From: Rhodococcoides fascians A25f
GTDB lineage: Bacteria; Actinomycetota; Actinomycetes; Mycobacteriales; Mycobacteriaceae
DNA length: 64,000 bases
Direction: 5' to 3'
Assembly: GCF_000760935.2 (NCBI RefSeq)
Contig: NZ_CP049744.1
Location: forward strand, 930,001 to 994,000
The notes beneath the pieces were generated by a model. It was given only the letters and a program-made list of their open reading frames with translations. It did not search any database and was not told the origin of the DNA. The position numbers were made by a program, and so were the translations under genes. Below, one piece after another: positions 43,047 through 52,039 of the stretch (its first letter is position 1; every line of letters begins with the position of its first letter).

Positions 43047-43895
43047 ATGACTCAGGTACCCAACGTCACGCTCAGAAACGGCAAGCAGATTCCCCAGCTC
43101 GGCTTCGGCGTCTTCCAGATCGACCCGGAGGAGACCGCGAAGGCCGTCGAAACGGCGCTCGAGATCGGCTACCGACACATCGACACCGCCGAGATGTACG
43201 GCAACGAGAAGCAGGTCGGCGAGGGCATCCGTAACTCCGGAATCGATCGCGAATCGGCCTTCGTCACCAGCAAGCTCAACAACGGTTTTCACCGGCCCGA
43301 CGACGCGCGTAGGGCGTTCGACGCGACGCTGAGCGACCTCGGAACCGACTACGTGGACCTCTTCCTCATCCACTGGCCCCTTCCCACCCGCTACGACGGC
43401 GACTTCGTATCCACGTGGAAGACGTTGGAGGAGTTCGCAGCCGACGGCCGCGCCCGCAATATCGGTGTCTCCAACTTCCAGCCCGCTCACCTCGATCGCC
43501 TTGCGCAGGAGACCGATACGGTCCCCGCGGTGAACCAGATCGAGGTGCACCCGTACTTCGTCAACAACGACGTATGGGCCTACGGCCGTGAGCATGCCAT
43601 CCCCACCGAAGCGTGGTCGCCGATCGCTCAGGGCAACGTCCTCGACGACGCGGAACTGCAGCGAATCGCCGACGCGGCAGGCAAATCCGTCGCGCAGGTG
43701 GTGCTCCGCTGGCACATTCAGCGCGGCAACATCATCTTCCCGAAGTCGGTGACGCCGGAGCGGGTCAAGGCCAACTTCGAGATCTTCGACTTCGAGCTCA
43801 GCTCCGCCGATGTCGACGCCATCACGGCTCTCGACAAGGGGGAGCAGGGTCGTAACGGACCGAATCCGGATACGTTCGACATGATTCCGGACTAG
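43047..43895 (+). CDS. Aldo-keto reductase, 2,5-diketo-D-gluconate reductase type (AKR5)
   Basis: 282 residues from ATG 43047; longer open frame upstream is antisense to the phospholipase gene. The tetrad is visible: Asp in HIDTAEMYGNE with Tyr a few residues later, Lys in VTSKLNN, and His in LIHWP. NADPH contacts: IGVSNF, NQIEVHP, IIFPKSVTPERVKANFEIFDFEL. Reduces small aldehydes/keto acids; the true substrate is unknown. A strong bidirectional terminator follows. Confidence 0.93.
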   Translation: MTQVPNVTLRNGKQIPQLGFGVFQIDPEETAKAVETALEIGYRHIDTAEMYGNEKQVGEGIRNSGIDRESAFVTSKLNNGFHRPDDARRAFDATLSDLGTDYVDLFLIHWPLPTRYDGDFVSTWKTLEEFAADGRARNIGVSNFQPAHLDRLAQETDTVPAVNQIEVHPYFVNNDVWAYGREHAIPTEAWSPIAQGNVLDDAELQRIADAAGKSVAQVVLRWHIQRGNIIFPKSVTPERVKANFEIFDFELSSADVDAITALDKGEQGRNGPNPDTFDMIPD

Positions 43896-43903
43896 AACGT
43901 AAT

Positions 43904-43943
43904 ACTGTGGGCCCGAACGTCTTCGGATGTTCGGGCCCACAGT
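43904..43943. terminator. Bidirectional terminator, 15-bp perfect stem
   Basis: ACTGTGGGCCCGAAC (43904-43918) pairs with GTTCGGGCCCACAGT (43929-43943) around a 10-nt loop. It lies between the convergent aldo-keto reductase and CoA-transferase genes. Confidence 0.85.
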
Positions 43944-43962
43944 GTTTCGAGCCAACAGTCGT

Positions 43963-44601
43963 TCAGCTTTTCAGAGTCGATCCGGTTGCGGCGGTGACCT
44001 GCTCGGCGGTCACGCCCGGTGCCAGTTCCACCAGCTCGAGCGTGCCGTCGCCGACGACGTCGATGACGGCCAAGTTGGTGATGATGCGATTCACGACGCC
44101 CTGGCCCGTGAGAGGCAGAGTGCAGGCGTCGAGAATCTTGGGATTGCCGTCGCGGTCGGTGTGTTCCATGACGACGATGACGCGTCGGGCACCGTGTACG
44201 AGGTCCATCGCGCCGCCCATGCCCTTGACCATCTTGCCGGGCACCATCCAGTTGGCGAGGTCGCCGGTGCGGGAGACCTGCATGCCGCCGAGCACCGCGG
44301 TGTCGATGTGGCCGCCGCGGATCATCCCGAAGCTCAACGACGAATCGAAGTACGCGGCACCGGGATTGACGGTGACGGTCTCCTTGCCCGCATTGATGAG
44401 GTTGGCGTCGACCTTGTCTTCGGTGGGGTAAGGGCCGGTGCCCAGGATGCCGTTCTCCGAGTGCAGGGTGACCTTGACGTCGTCGGTGAGGTACCCCGGG
44501 ATCAGTGTCGGCAGTCCGATGCCGAGGTTGACGTATTCGCCGTCGATCATCTCCGCTGCGGCGCGTTCGGCCATCCGATCGCGCGTCCATCCTGCACTCA
44601 T
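43963..44601 (-). CDS. scoB: 3-oxoacid CoA-transferase subunit B
   Basis: 212 residues. [15 protein letters not shown], catalytic Glu in [44 protein letters not shown]. It moves CoA between succinyl-CoA and a 3-oxoacid; acetoacetate (ScoB) and 3-oxoadipate (PcaJ) are the two likely acids. ATG 44601 overlaps the subunit A stop by four bases. The frame stays open into the subunit A gene, but that part is out of frame with it and is not a fusion. Confidence 0.93.
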   Translation of the reverse strand: MSAGWTRDRMAERAAAEMIDGEYVNLGIGLPTLIPGYLTDDVKVTLHSENGILGTGPYPTEDKVDANLINAGKETVTVNPGAAYFDSSLSFGMIRGGHIDTAVLGGMQVSRTGDLANWMVPGKMVKGMGGAMDLVHGARRVIVVMEHTDRDGNPKILDACTLPLTGQGVVNRIITNLAVIDVVGDGTLELVELAPGVTAEQVTAATGSTLKS

Positions 44602-45359
44602 GCTCGAACTCCTGAACTGACGGTGCGCTTTTCGATGCGCTTGTCCTGTGGCCCGGTGTGGACGACGCGTTGGACGAACACGCCGGGGAGATGTACGTGG
44701 GCAGGGTCGATCTCGCCCGGCTCCACGAGATTCTCGACCTGCGCGATGGTGATCTTGCCGGCCATCGCAGCGAGAGGATTGAAGTTCATCGCGGTCTTGT
44801 CGAACACGAGATTGCCTGCTGTATCGCCTGTTTCGGCGTGCACCAGTGCGAATTCGGCGTTGATGGATTCTTCGAGTACGTACCGCTTGTCGCCGAACAC
44901 TCGCGTTTCCTTGGGCGGCGATGCGATGGATACCGAGCCGTCGGCGTTGTAGCGCCACGGCATTCCGCCGTCGGCGATGGGGCTGCCGACCCCGGCGGGG
45001 GTGAAGAATGCGGGAACACCGTTGCCGCCGGCGCGGAGTCGTTCGGCGAGTGTGCCTTGAGGGGTCAGTTCGACTTCGAGTTCGCCGGCGAGGTACTGCC
45101 GGGCGAACTCTTTGTTCTCTCCGACGTACGAGGCGGTGACCCGGCGAATGCGTCCGGCCGCCAACAGGATTCCGAGTCCGTAGCCGTCGACGCCGCAGTT
45201 GTTGGAGAACACCTCCAGCTCGTCGGCGTCGGTGTTCGCGATGGCCTCGATGAGAGCGTCCGGGATACCGCACAGCCCGAAGCCGCCGACCGCGATGGTC
45301 GCCCCACGGCCGATGTCCGCGACCGCGTCGGCAGCGGACGCGTAGGTCTTTCCTGTCAC
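44598..45359 (-). CDS. scoA: 3-oxoacid CoA-transferase subunit A
   Basis: 253 residues from GTG 45359, fixed by AGGAG five bases upstream and by the family start [38 protein letters not shown] is the glycine-rich CoA-binding loop, with [13 protein letters not shown] and [14 protein letters not shown] following. Works as a heterodimer with the next gene. The divergent IclR regulator (45502) is of a kind that often controls beta-ketoadipate or acetoacetate genes. Confidence 0.93.
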   Translation of the reverse strand: MTGKTYASAADAVADIGRGATIAVGGFGLCGIPDALIEAIANTDADELEVFSNNCGVDGYGLGILLAAGRIRRVTASYVGENKEFARQYLAGELEVELTPQGTLAERLRAGGNGVPAFFTPAGVGSPIADGGMPWRYNADGSVSIASPPKETRVFGDKRYVLEESINAEFALVHAETGDTAGNLVFDKTAMNFNPLAAMAGKITIAQVENLVEPGEIDPAHVHLPGVFVQRVVHTGPQDKRIEKRTVSSGVRA

Positions 45360-45473
45360 AAGATCTCCTGATGTGTTCGTTGAGCAAACGATGACTTCAG
45401 TGAACCTGAGCTGGACTTCGTTGTGGCAAGAACGGCTCTGATTGCTCGGTCGGTGAACGGATTGAGGCATGGT

Positions 45474-45501
45474 GTCCACTCAATGGACGTACGATCCTAG
45501 G
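45474..45501 (+). promoter_or_regulatory. IclR-gene promoter with small operator
   Basis: GTCCA (45474-45478) and TGGAC (45484-45488) form an inverted repeat with 5-bp spacing, a shape used by IclR proteins. TACGAT (45490-45495) is a TANNNT -10 that ends six bases before the GTG at 45502, so the mRNA may be leaderless and autoregulated. Confidence 0.45.
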
Positions 45502-46284
45502 GTGACGTCATCGGATGCCAACGCGAGTGTGATCGGGAAGATCTGTTCGTTGCTGCGGGCAGCGGGAGCCGAGGAGCCATCCGGTGCCTCCACCACTGCC
45601 CTCGCGCGGGCGGCCGGTATCGCGCGGCCTACCACCCATCGCCTGCTGTCCACGCTCGCGGAACAGGGATTCGTCGATCGTGACACTGCGACCGGCCGCT
45701 GGTCGCTGGGGCCGGAGATCTACCTGCTGGGGTCCATGGCGGCCCTGCGGTACGACATCACCGACCAGGCGCGAAAAGTTGTGCAGGCGTTGGCAACCGA
45801 GAGTGGTGAGAGTGCGTTTTTGTCGGCCCGTCGGGGTTCGGAGACGGTGTGCCTGCTCCGAGTGGAGGGAAGTTTTCCGCTGCGCTCGCACGTGCTGTAC
45901 GAGGGAATCCGGCTGCCGCTAGGAGTGGCGTCCGCAGGGTTGGCCATTCTTGCGCACCTACCGGATCGGGAGGTCGACGAGTATCTCGATGCCGTGAACC
46001 TGGTGCCGGAGTGGGGAGAGAGTCACTCCGCCGTGGAGATTCGCAGGCGGATAGTGCATACCCGCTCCACGGGATTCGCCGTCAACCCGGCGTTGCTCGT
46101 GGAGGGTAGCTGGGGGCTCGGTGCCGCCGTGTTCGATCGCGCCGACAAGCCGGCATGGGCGCTGAGCTTGACCGGTGTCGAGACACGATTCCGCGACGAT
46201 CGACGACGGGAGCTGGGCAAGATGCTCCTCGATGCGGCGCACCGACTCACCGTGCAACTGGGGGAGCGGCCAGGCCCCGGTTAG
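45502..46284 (+). CDS. IclR-family transcriptional regulator
   Basis: 260 residues from GTG 45502; an ATG at 45469 is also in frame but lies upstream of the -10 box. Winged HTH: STTALARAAGIARPTTHRLLSTLAEQGFVDRDTATGRWSLGPEIYLLG. Effector domain: SESAFLSARRGSETVCLLRVEGSFPLRS, GIRLPLGVASAGLAILAHLPD. Expected to control scoAB divergently, with a small 3-oxo or aromatic acid as effector. Its stop overlaps the stop of the convergent gene at 46281. Confidence 0.92.
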   Translation: MTSSDANASVIGKICSLLRAAGAEEPSGASTTALARAAGIARPTTHRLLSTLAEQGFVDRDTATGRWSLGPEIYLLGSMAALRYDITDQARKVVQALATESGESAFLSARRGSETVCLLRVEGSFPLRSHVLYEGIRLPLGVASAGLAILAHLPDREVDEYLDAVNLVPEWGESHSAVEIRRRIVHTRSTGFAVNPALLVEGSWGLGAAVFDRADKPAWALSLTGVETRFRDDRRRELGKMLLDAAHRLTVQLGERPGPG

Positions 46285-46553
46285 CTGTCGAGCTCGTCCA
46301 GAATGTCCGCGGCGTCCTGGCTGCCTGCGGCCGCCAGCCTGTGCAGCTCGACGCGATCACCGCGTTCACCGGCAAGTTCGACCAGGATGTCGACGGCATC
46401 GGTACTGCCTGCGTCGGCGAGGGAGCGCAGTTCGTCGAGGTCGTTTCGAGAGCCTGCGAGTTCGACCAACTGGTCGAGTGCATCCTGATCGCCTCTGCTG
46501 GCCTGGGCGCGCAACTCGGCCAGCTCGGCCGCGGTGGAATCGGGCTCGGTCAT
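46281..46553 (-). CDS. Small helical-repeat protein
   Basis: 90 residues. Three related helical units of about 28 residues are visible, with a shared LVELAG-R-D--EL--LA-AGS-DA-DIL pattern, resembling HEAT/Sel1-like repeats. No catalytic residues and no signal peptide, and strongly acidic. A protein-interaction role is likely but no partner is evident. The coding end overlaps the IclR stop codon by three bases. Confidence 0.7.
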   Translation of the reverse strand: MTEPDSTAAELAELRAQASRGDQDALDQLVELAGSRNDLDELRSLADAGSTDAVDILVELAGERGDRVELHRLAAAGSQDAADILDELDS

Positions 46554-46695
46554 GGGTCGGAGTGTAGAACGATTCGGCGAATAGTGGCGGGCCAGCCGAC
46601 CTTTGTGCGGCTTGTGCGTTCTTGTCGGTGGGTCGAGATAGTCTTCTTTCAGTTCGAACGCATGTTCTGAATCGTTGCTCACCGGGGGGTGAAAA

Positions 46696-48999
46696 ATGGG
46701 TGCAGTACCGACCGTGTCGCTGGAGGCGTTGACCGCTGCCGCGCAAGCAGAGAATCGTCTTGCGGCTCGCAAGATCAACGCCTGCTACCGCGTGCACTGC
46801 GACTGGATCACCCTCGATTCCAAGTACAAGCACTACAGCCGGTACGGACGCACCGAGATGGCAGTGGCGTTGGGATGCTCCGCCACCGTCGCCGAATCGT
46901 ACGTCTCCGTGGGCGTCGCCTTGCATACCCGGCTTCCGCTGGTGAAGTCCGCATTCGAGTCCGGGGAAATCGACCTCCCGCGGGTACGGACGGTGTGCCG
47001 GATCCTCGACAACCTCTCCGACGACATCGTGTCTCTGGTCGAGGACGAGATCGTCGAGGCCGCACGCAGGTCGTCACCGGGTCCGCTGGAGAAGGAGATC
47101 TGGGACATCCTGCTGCGGGTCGCGCCCGAGGAAGCGGCAGCGCTGCGGGAGTTCGCGAAACGGTTCCGTCATGTTTCGTACAGCCCGGCCGGTGAGTTGG
47201 CGCGGATTCGAGCGGAATTGACTGCCCCCGAGGCCGTGGCGGCGTGGCAGTTGCTCAGGGAGATGGCCGACACGCTCTGCACGAAAGATCCTCGCGGCAA
47301 ACAAGATCGCTTGTGTGATGCGTTCATGGCCCGTATGCACGGTGAACCCCGTTTGGCATGCCTGTGCCAACGTGATGACTGCCCGAAAAAGGATGCGGCA
47401 TTGCCGGATCGTCGGGTGCCGTTGACGATGATCGCCGTCGATATCGGCACCCTCATCGGGTTGCTCGCGAACCCGGCGTATCTGGCCGGTCATGGATCGA
47501 TCGACCCCGATCTCGCGCGGGAGTTGGCACGGAACAGTCAGTGGCAGATCCTGCTCACCGACGCTGTCACCCTCGCCGAGAAACTGGGACTGGCGGTGCA
47601 GAACCCGGAAACCGGGGAATGGGAACGACGCTCGGACAGCGAGAAGACAGAGGCGGCACCAGGATCCGAGGTGGGAACAGCGACGGAACCAGACGTAGAC
47701 GCTGATGCTGGTGGGGGAATGGCGTCGGCTACGGATTTGGGGGCGGACGCTGACTCCTCGACCGAACCGACTCCGGCCACTGCACCGGCACCGGAAGAAC
47801 CGGCAGAAAAGATCGACGAGACCGACGAGACCGACGAGACCGACGATGCCGAGGAGACCGACGAGTCCACGCCCGTACCTGCGACTGACCCGTTGGCAAC
47901 CCCTACCGCGGACGCCGCCGATCCTGTCCGGAAGCACGCAGCAACGCGCTCAGGGGCACCAGTGAGCGACCCGCTAGCGGAGGCGACGTCGGACATCGAC
48001 CCTGATGCATCGTCCGAACCCGCGTCAGCTCCACGATCACCTGCGGAACAGGCATCGCCGGCACCTGATACCGGACCGGACTGTTCGGAATCAGGCTCTT
48101 CCACAACGCCATCCGGCTCCACAACGCCATCCGGCTCTACAACAGCCGGTGCGACGCCTGTACCTGAACCAGCGGCGGCCACCGTGTCATCGCCTACTCC
48201 GAAGCCTCCGGCCGAGCAGGGTTCGTTACCGGATCCAGTCCCAGCAGCGACTGGCCCGACCGACCCGGCACCGGGCGACGATCGATCTCAGCGTCGTCTG
48301 CAGTCGCTGACCTCCGCTGCAGCCCTGTTCTGCACCCATACGCCAGTCGGCAGGGGCACACGGCACAGCTCTGCCCTCGATCTGTCCTCCGTATTCCGGC
48401 GCAACAACCGCACGATCCCTACAGCAGCCCACACACCCGCACACCGGACACCCTCGGGTCTCTACCTCGGCAACGCATCACTGGCCGCTGCGCTCGAAGC
48501 TGCGATCGCCGCCGACCCCACCCTCGGAAAATCCGTCGGACGGGACCCACTGACCGACCGAGCCCTGATCTACCGACCCGACACCCTCACCACCGCCGCG
48601 GTACGTCTACGTGATCGACACTGCCGCTTCCCTGACTGCCACCGCCCCGCCGACCGCTGCCAACTCGACCACATCATCGCCTTCGATCACGCCAACCCCC
48701 TCGGTGGCGGCTGGACCACCGTCAACAACCTCCAATGCCTGTGCGAGTTCCACCACACCGTCAAAACCGCCGGCTACTGGAAAGCCGTCATGCTCCCCGG
48801 TGGTGCGATTCTGTGGACCTCCACCTCCAAGACCACCCGAATCACCTTGCCCGCCAACGGCACAGCCGTACCCATCATCGGCAACGACCTGACGCCACAC
48901 ATCCCCACAAAACCCAGACGATCCGGCATCATCGCCTACCCCGACCCACCCGACAACCAACAACCCGAGACAGACGACACGGCAGCACCGCCGTTCTAG
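46696..48999 (+). CDS. DUF222/13E12-type HNH endonuclease-like protein with long low-complexity insert
   Basis: 767 residues. The N-terminal 300 are the DUF222 helical domain of the 13E12 repeat family (HYSRYGRTEMAVALGCSATVAESYVSVGVAL, KSAFESGEIDLPRVRTV, RDDCPKKDAALPDRRVPLTMIAVDI). The C-terminal HNH finger is complete: CRFPDCHRPADRCQLDHIIAFDHANP, LQCLCEFHHTVKTAG. Between them, about 315-530, lies a low-complexity stretch rich in Asp/Glu/Thr, then Pro/Ser/Ala, with peptide repeats such as DETDETDETDD and TTPSGSTTPSGSTT. Such proteins are multi-copy in mycobacteria/rhodococci. Their nuclease role is unproven. Confidence 0.9.
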   Translation: MGAVPTVSLEALTAAAQAENRLAARKINACYRVHCDWITLDSKYKHYSRYGRTEMAVALGCSATVAESYVSVGVALHTRLPLVKSAFESGEIDLPRVRTVCRILDNLSDDIVSLVEDEIVEAARRSSPGPLEKEIWDILLRVAPEEAAALREFAKRFRHVSYSPAGELARIRAELTAPEAVAAWQLLREMADTLCTKDPRGKQDRLCDAFMARMHGEPRLACLCQRDDCPKKDAALPDRRVPLTMIAVDIGTLIGLLANPAYLAGHGSIDPDLARELARNSQWQILLTDAVTLAEKLGLAVQNPETGEWERRSDSEKTEAAPGSEVGTATEPDVDADAGGGMASATDLGADADSSTEPTPATAPAPEEPAEKIDETDETDETDDAEETDESTPVPATDPLATPTADAADPVRKHAATRSGAPVSDPLAEATSDIDPDASSEPASAPRSPAEQASPAPDTGPDCSESGSSTTPSGSTTPSGSTTAGATPVPEPAAATVSSPTPKPPAEQGSLPDPVPAATGPTDPAPGDDRSQRRLQSLTSAAALFCTHTPVGRGTRHSSALDLSSVFRRNNRTIPTAAHTPAHRTPSGLYLGNASLAAALEAAIAADPTLGKSVGRDPLTDRALIYRPDTLTTAAVRLRDRHCRFPDCHRPADRCQLDHIIAFDHANPLGGGWTTVNNLQCLCEFHHTVKTAGYWKAVMLPGGAILWTSTSKTTRITLPANGTAVPIIGNDLTPHIPTKPRRSGIIAYPDPPDNQQPETDDTAAPPF

Positions 49000-49020
49000 G
49001 CGATACTGCCGTGAATCCCC

Positions 49021-49080
49021 GTGCCTGCTCCGTCAGACCCGTGCCTGCTCCGTCAGACCCGTGCCCGCTCCGTCAGACCA
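49021..49080. repeat. 20-bp tandem repeat, three units
   Basis: GTGCCTGCTCCGTCAGACCC at 49021-49040 and 49041-49060 exactly, with a third copy at 49061-49080 differing at two positions. The last unit contains the stop codon of the minus-strand OYE gene (49073-49075). Each unit carries TCAGAC, so each supplies a TGA on the minus strand. Confidence 0.9.
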
Positions 49081-50218
49081 AGTGCTGAATGTGATCGCGC
49101 GTGAATTCGATGCGCTCGTCGACGCGGCCGTCGCCCACCTTGTTCACCCACTCCGGATCGGACAGCAACGCGCGCCCGACGGCCACCAGATCGAACTCGC
49201 CGTCCTGGAATTGGCCGACGAGAGCGTCCAATCCGGTCACACCCGACGCGGCATCCTCCGACCATGCCGACGTGAACACCGAGTCGAGGCCGACCGATCC
49301 GACGGTGATCGTCGGAACTCCGGTGAGCTTGCGCGTCCAACCAGCTAAGCCGAGCTTTCCGTCGTTGCCGTCCAGCTCCGGGAACGCCGGATCCCAGTGG
49401 CGTCGGGTCGACGCGTGCAACACGTCCACTCCGGCGTCGACCAGTGGCGTCAGTACGCGTCCGAGTTCCTCGGGGTTCTGTGCGATCCGAGCGTCGAAGT
49501 GATTGCTCTTCCACTGCGAGAATCGGTACACGATGGCGAAGTCCTCGCCGACGGCCGCACGAATCGCAGCAACGACCTGTGCCGGGAAACGGGTGCGGGC
49601 TTCGAGCGAGCCACCGAACTCGTCGTCACGCACATTGGTTGTAGCCCACAGGAACTCGTCGAGCAGGTAGCCGTGAGCGCCGTGCAGTTCGAGGCCGTCG
49701 AAGCCGGTGTTCTGTGCGTTGACCGCAGCCTGTACCCACTGGGAGGTGAGTTCGTCGAGGTCGGCGTCGGTGAAGGCTCTACCGACCGAGGAGCCGTCGA
49801 GGGCGATTCCGGACGGGCTGACGGTGGTGACGTCGGGGAACAGGCGAGGCTCGGTGCCCCGCTCGACGCCGAGGTGCCACAGCTGCGGGATGATCGCGCC
49901 GCCCTCGGCGTGCACCGCGTCGACGACGCCCTTCCAGCCTTCGAGGCTGGCGTCGCCGTAGATCCGTGGGACGCGGGTGTGAGGACCTGCGGCGGGATCG
50001 GGGATGTAGGTGCCCTCGGTGATGATGAGGCTGGTACCACCGGCGGCGCGTTTGCGGTAGTACTCCGCCACATCCGGGCCGGGGATGCCGTCGGGCGAGA
50101 AGGCGCGCGTCATCGGAGCCATGGCGAAGCGGTTGCGCAGCTTCAGCGACTTGACCTCGAACGGCTCGAAGAGCCCGGCGGTGGACAGATGCTGAGTTGT
50201 GGATGCAGTTTCGGTCAC
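49073..50218 (-). CDS. Old-yellow-enzyme NADH:flavin oxidoreductase
   Basis: 381 residues from GTG 50218; GTG 50230 is also possible. FMN TIM barrel: FEPFEVKSLKLRNRFAMAPMTRAFS, IITEGTYI, AQLWHLG-type IIPQLWHLGVERG, FDGLELHGAHGYLLDEFLW (substrate His pair), NVRDDEFGGSLEARTRF and a phosphate-site VAVGRALLSDPEW. Reduces activated alkenes, nitro compounds or nitrate esters. Divergent from the sulfurtransferase gene. Its stop lies inside the 20-bp tandem repeat. Confidence 0.93.
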   Translation of the reverse strand: MTETASTTQHLSTAGLFEPFEVKSLKLRNRFAMAPMTRAFSPDGIPGPDVAEYYRKRAAGGTSLIITEGTYIPDPAAGPHTRVPRIYGDASLEGWKGVVDAVHAEGGAIIPQLWHLGVERGTEPRLFPDVTTVSPSGIALDGSSVGRAFTDADLDELTSQWVQAAVNAQNTGFDGLELHGAHGYLLDEFLWATTNVRDDEFGGSLEARTRFPAQVVAAIRAAVGEDFAIVYRFSQWKSNHFDARIAQNPEELGRVLTPLVDAGVDVLHASTRRHWDPAFPELDGNDGKLGLAGWTRKLTGVPTITVGSVGLDSVFTSAWSEDAASGVTGLDALVGQFQDGEFDLVAVGRALLSDPEWVNKVGDGRVDERIEFTRDHIQHLV

Positions 50219-50283
50219 GCCTGCGCACAACCCGTATCGACACCGAGCTATTCCCCGTGCGGGGCTGTTAGCGTCGGATGCTT

Positions 50284-51138
50284 ATGAGCCCTTCGCCGCT
50301 GATCTCTGCCGCCGAACTGCACGATCTCTTCGAGATGGGACGGGCCCCGGTCGTCCTCGACATCCGGTTCACGCTCCAGACCGGGAGCGACAGAGCGGGC
50401 TACGAGGCCGGGCACATCCCGCACGCCCAATTCGTCGACCTCGATGCCGATCTGGCCGCCCCGCCGGACCACGGGAGTGGAGCCGGCAGGAACGACCCGA
50501 ATCACCGCGGCCGTCACCCATTGCCCGACGAGGAGACCTTCGTCGCAGCGATGCGCGGCGCCGGCGTCAGCGACGACTCCTCGGTCGTGGTCTACGACGG
50601 AGGACCGGCGACCGCGGCCGCGCGCGGCTGGTGGCTGTTGCGCTACTACGGCCACGCGGACGTGCGAGTCCTCGACGGCGGTCTGGCTCAGTGGATGGCC
50701 GCCGGATTCCCGATCGGCACCGAACCGTCGATCGTGGCGGCTGGATCTTTCACCGCCCGGCCATCCCTGGCACGCGTCCTCGACGTCGACGACGTACTCG
50801 ATTTCGCCCGGGACAACGTACTGCTCGACGCGCGGGCACCCGAACGATTCCGCGGCGAGGTGGAGCCGGTGGACCCCGTAGCCGGTCACATCCCGGGCGC
50901 GATCAACCGACCCACGACCGACAACGTCGATTCTGACGGACAGTTTCTGGATCCCGAGGTACTCGATGGCGCATTCGGTGGACTTGTGCCGGAGGGGAAA
51001 GACGTCGCTGTCTATTGCGGATCCGGGGTGACCGCCGCACACCAGATTCTTGCCCTCGAATTGGCTGGTATCGACGCTGCGTTGTATCCGGGCTCGTGGT
51101 CGGGATGGATCACCGATCCGACGCGGCCGAGAGCATGA
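50284..51138 (+). CDS. Sulfurtransferase with two rhodanese domains (SseA type)
   Basis: 284 residues from ATG 50284 (an ATG also at 50278). Two rhodanese domains. The first is inactive (VVVYDGGPATAAARGWWLL with no Cys). The second has the persulfide cysteine Cys245 in YCGSGVTAAHQ; the CGSGVTA loop is the mercaptopyruvate-type signature, whereas thiosulfate transferases tend to carry CRKGVTA. GHIPHAQFVDLDADL and GHIPGAINRPTTDN mark the two domain starts. Transfers sulfane sulfur to cyanide or thiols. Confidence 0.92.
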   Translation: MSPSPLISAAELHDLFEMGRAPVVLDIRFTLQTGSDRAGYEAGHIPHAQFVDLDADLAAPPDHGSGAGRNDPNHRGRHPLPDEETFVAAMRGAGVSDDSSVVVYDGGPATAAARGWWLLRYYGHADVRVLDGGLAQWMAAGFPIGTEPSIVAAGSFTARPSLARVLDVDDVLDFARDNVLLDARAPERFRGEVEPVDPVAGHIPGAINRPTTDNVDSDGQFLDPEVLDGAFGGLVPEGKDVAVYCGSGVTAAHQILALELAGIDAALYPGSWSGWITDPTRPRA

Positions 51139-51172
51139 CACCCTGCCTGAGCTGGACGTTCACCGAACCAGG

Positions 51173-51208
51173 GTTGAACTTGAATCTGACTTCAACTATA
51201 CCTGGGGA
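51173..51208 (+). promoter_or_regulatory. Leaderless promoter with inverted repeat before the SDR gene
   Basis: TTGAAC (51174-51179), a 17-bp spacer and TATACC (51197-51202) form a good promoter; six bases later the SDR ATG (51209) begins. GTTGAA (51173-51178) and TTCAAC (51191-51196) form a perfect inverted repeat across the spacer, a likely operator. Confidence 0.55.
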
Positions 51209-52030
51209 ATGAAGGTTGAAGGCAAGGTTGCCATCGTCACCGGCGCTGGTGGCGGAATCGGCGGGGCCATCGCTGCTCGACTCTCGGAGCACGGCGCACG
51301 CGTCGTCGTCTCCGACCTCGACGGGAAGACGGCTCGAGCAGTGGTCGACGCCATCGAACGAGATCGGCCGGGGACGGCCGTCGCAGTCGCTGCGGACGCG
51401 TCGAACATCGCGGATATCGAGCGGCTGATCGCACAGGCCGAGGCCTCGTTCGGTCCGGTCGATCTCTACTTCGCCAACGCAGGTATCAGCGGCGCACCCG
51501 GACTCGACGCCACCGAACAGGACTGGGACCTCTCGTTCGATGTGAACGTACGCGCACATATACGCGCAGCGCAGCTCTTGGTACCGGGTTGGCTCGAGCG
51601 TGGTGAGGGGTATTTCGTCAGCACCGCCTCTGCGGCAGGTCTGCTCACCCAGATCGGTTCGGCCACATACGCGACGACCAAGCACGCGGCCGTCGGATTC
51701 GCCGAATGGATGAACGTCACCTACGGCAACCGAGGCATTCGTGTCAGTTGCCTGTGCCCCATGGGTGTCAACACCAAACTGCTGTACGAGGGACGCGAGT
51801 CCGGAGATGCGTTGGGAGCGGCCGCAACTGCGGCGGTGCTGAGCGCCGGTGCCGTCCTCGAACCCCTCGACGTTGCCGATGTGGTGCTCGACGCGATGGA
51901 CCGCGAGCAGTTCCTCATCCTGCCGCACGAGAACGTACTGGACATGTACCGCAACAAGGGTGCCGACTACGACCGGTGGTTGCGCGGCATGCGTCGCTAC
52001 CAGGACAGCTTGCTCGACAACAACCGATAG
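51209..52030 (+). CDS. Short-chain dehydrogenase co-transcribed with acyl-CoA dehydrogenase
   Basis: 273 residues from ATG 51209, supported by a promoter ending six bases upstream. TGAGGGIGGAI (10-20), ANAG (about 87), catalytic Ser in VSTASAAG, YATTK (about 152-156). Could oxidise a 3-hydroxyacyl-CoA or other alcohol. The acyl-CoA dehydrogenase gene starts ten bases after its stop, so the pair probably acts on the same acyl chain. Confidence 0.9.
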   Translation: MKVEGKVAIVTGAGGGIGGAIAARLSEHGARVVVSDLDGKTARAVVDAIERDRPGTAVAVAADASNIADIERLIAQAEASFGPVDLYFANAGISGAPGLDATEQDWDLSFDVNVRAHIRAAQLLVPGWLERGEGYFVSTASAAGLLTQIGSATYATTKHAAVGFAEWMNVTYGNRGIRVSCLCPMGVNTKLLYEGRESGDALGAAATAAVLSAGAVLEPLDVADVVLDAMDREQFLILPHENVLDMYRNKGADYDRWLRGMRRYQDSLLDNNR

Positions 52031-52039
52031 GGGCCCACC

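Noticed and set aside
43963..45387. Possible fused CoA-transferase from one long frame
   Set aside because: Only the 3' part (from 44601) encodes subunit B. The 5' part of this frame is a shadow of the subunit A gene, which uses another frame with its own AGGAG site.
46696..48999. HNH protein as a homing endonuclease or restriction enzyme
   Set aside because: DUF222/13E12 architecture, no methyltransferase partner, no intron or intein borders.
49021..49080. CRISPR or attachment site
   Set aside because: Contiguous 20-bp units with no spacers, no integrase or cas gene nearby and no tRNA next to it.
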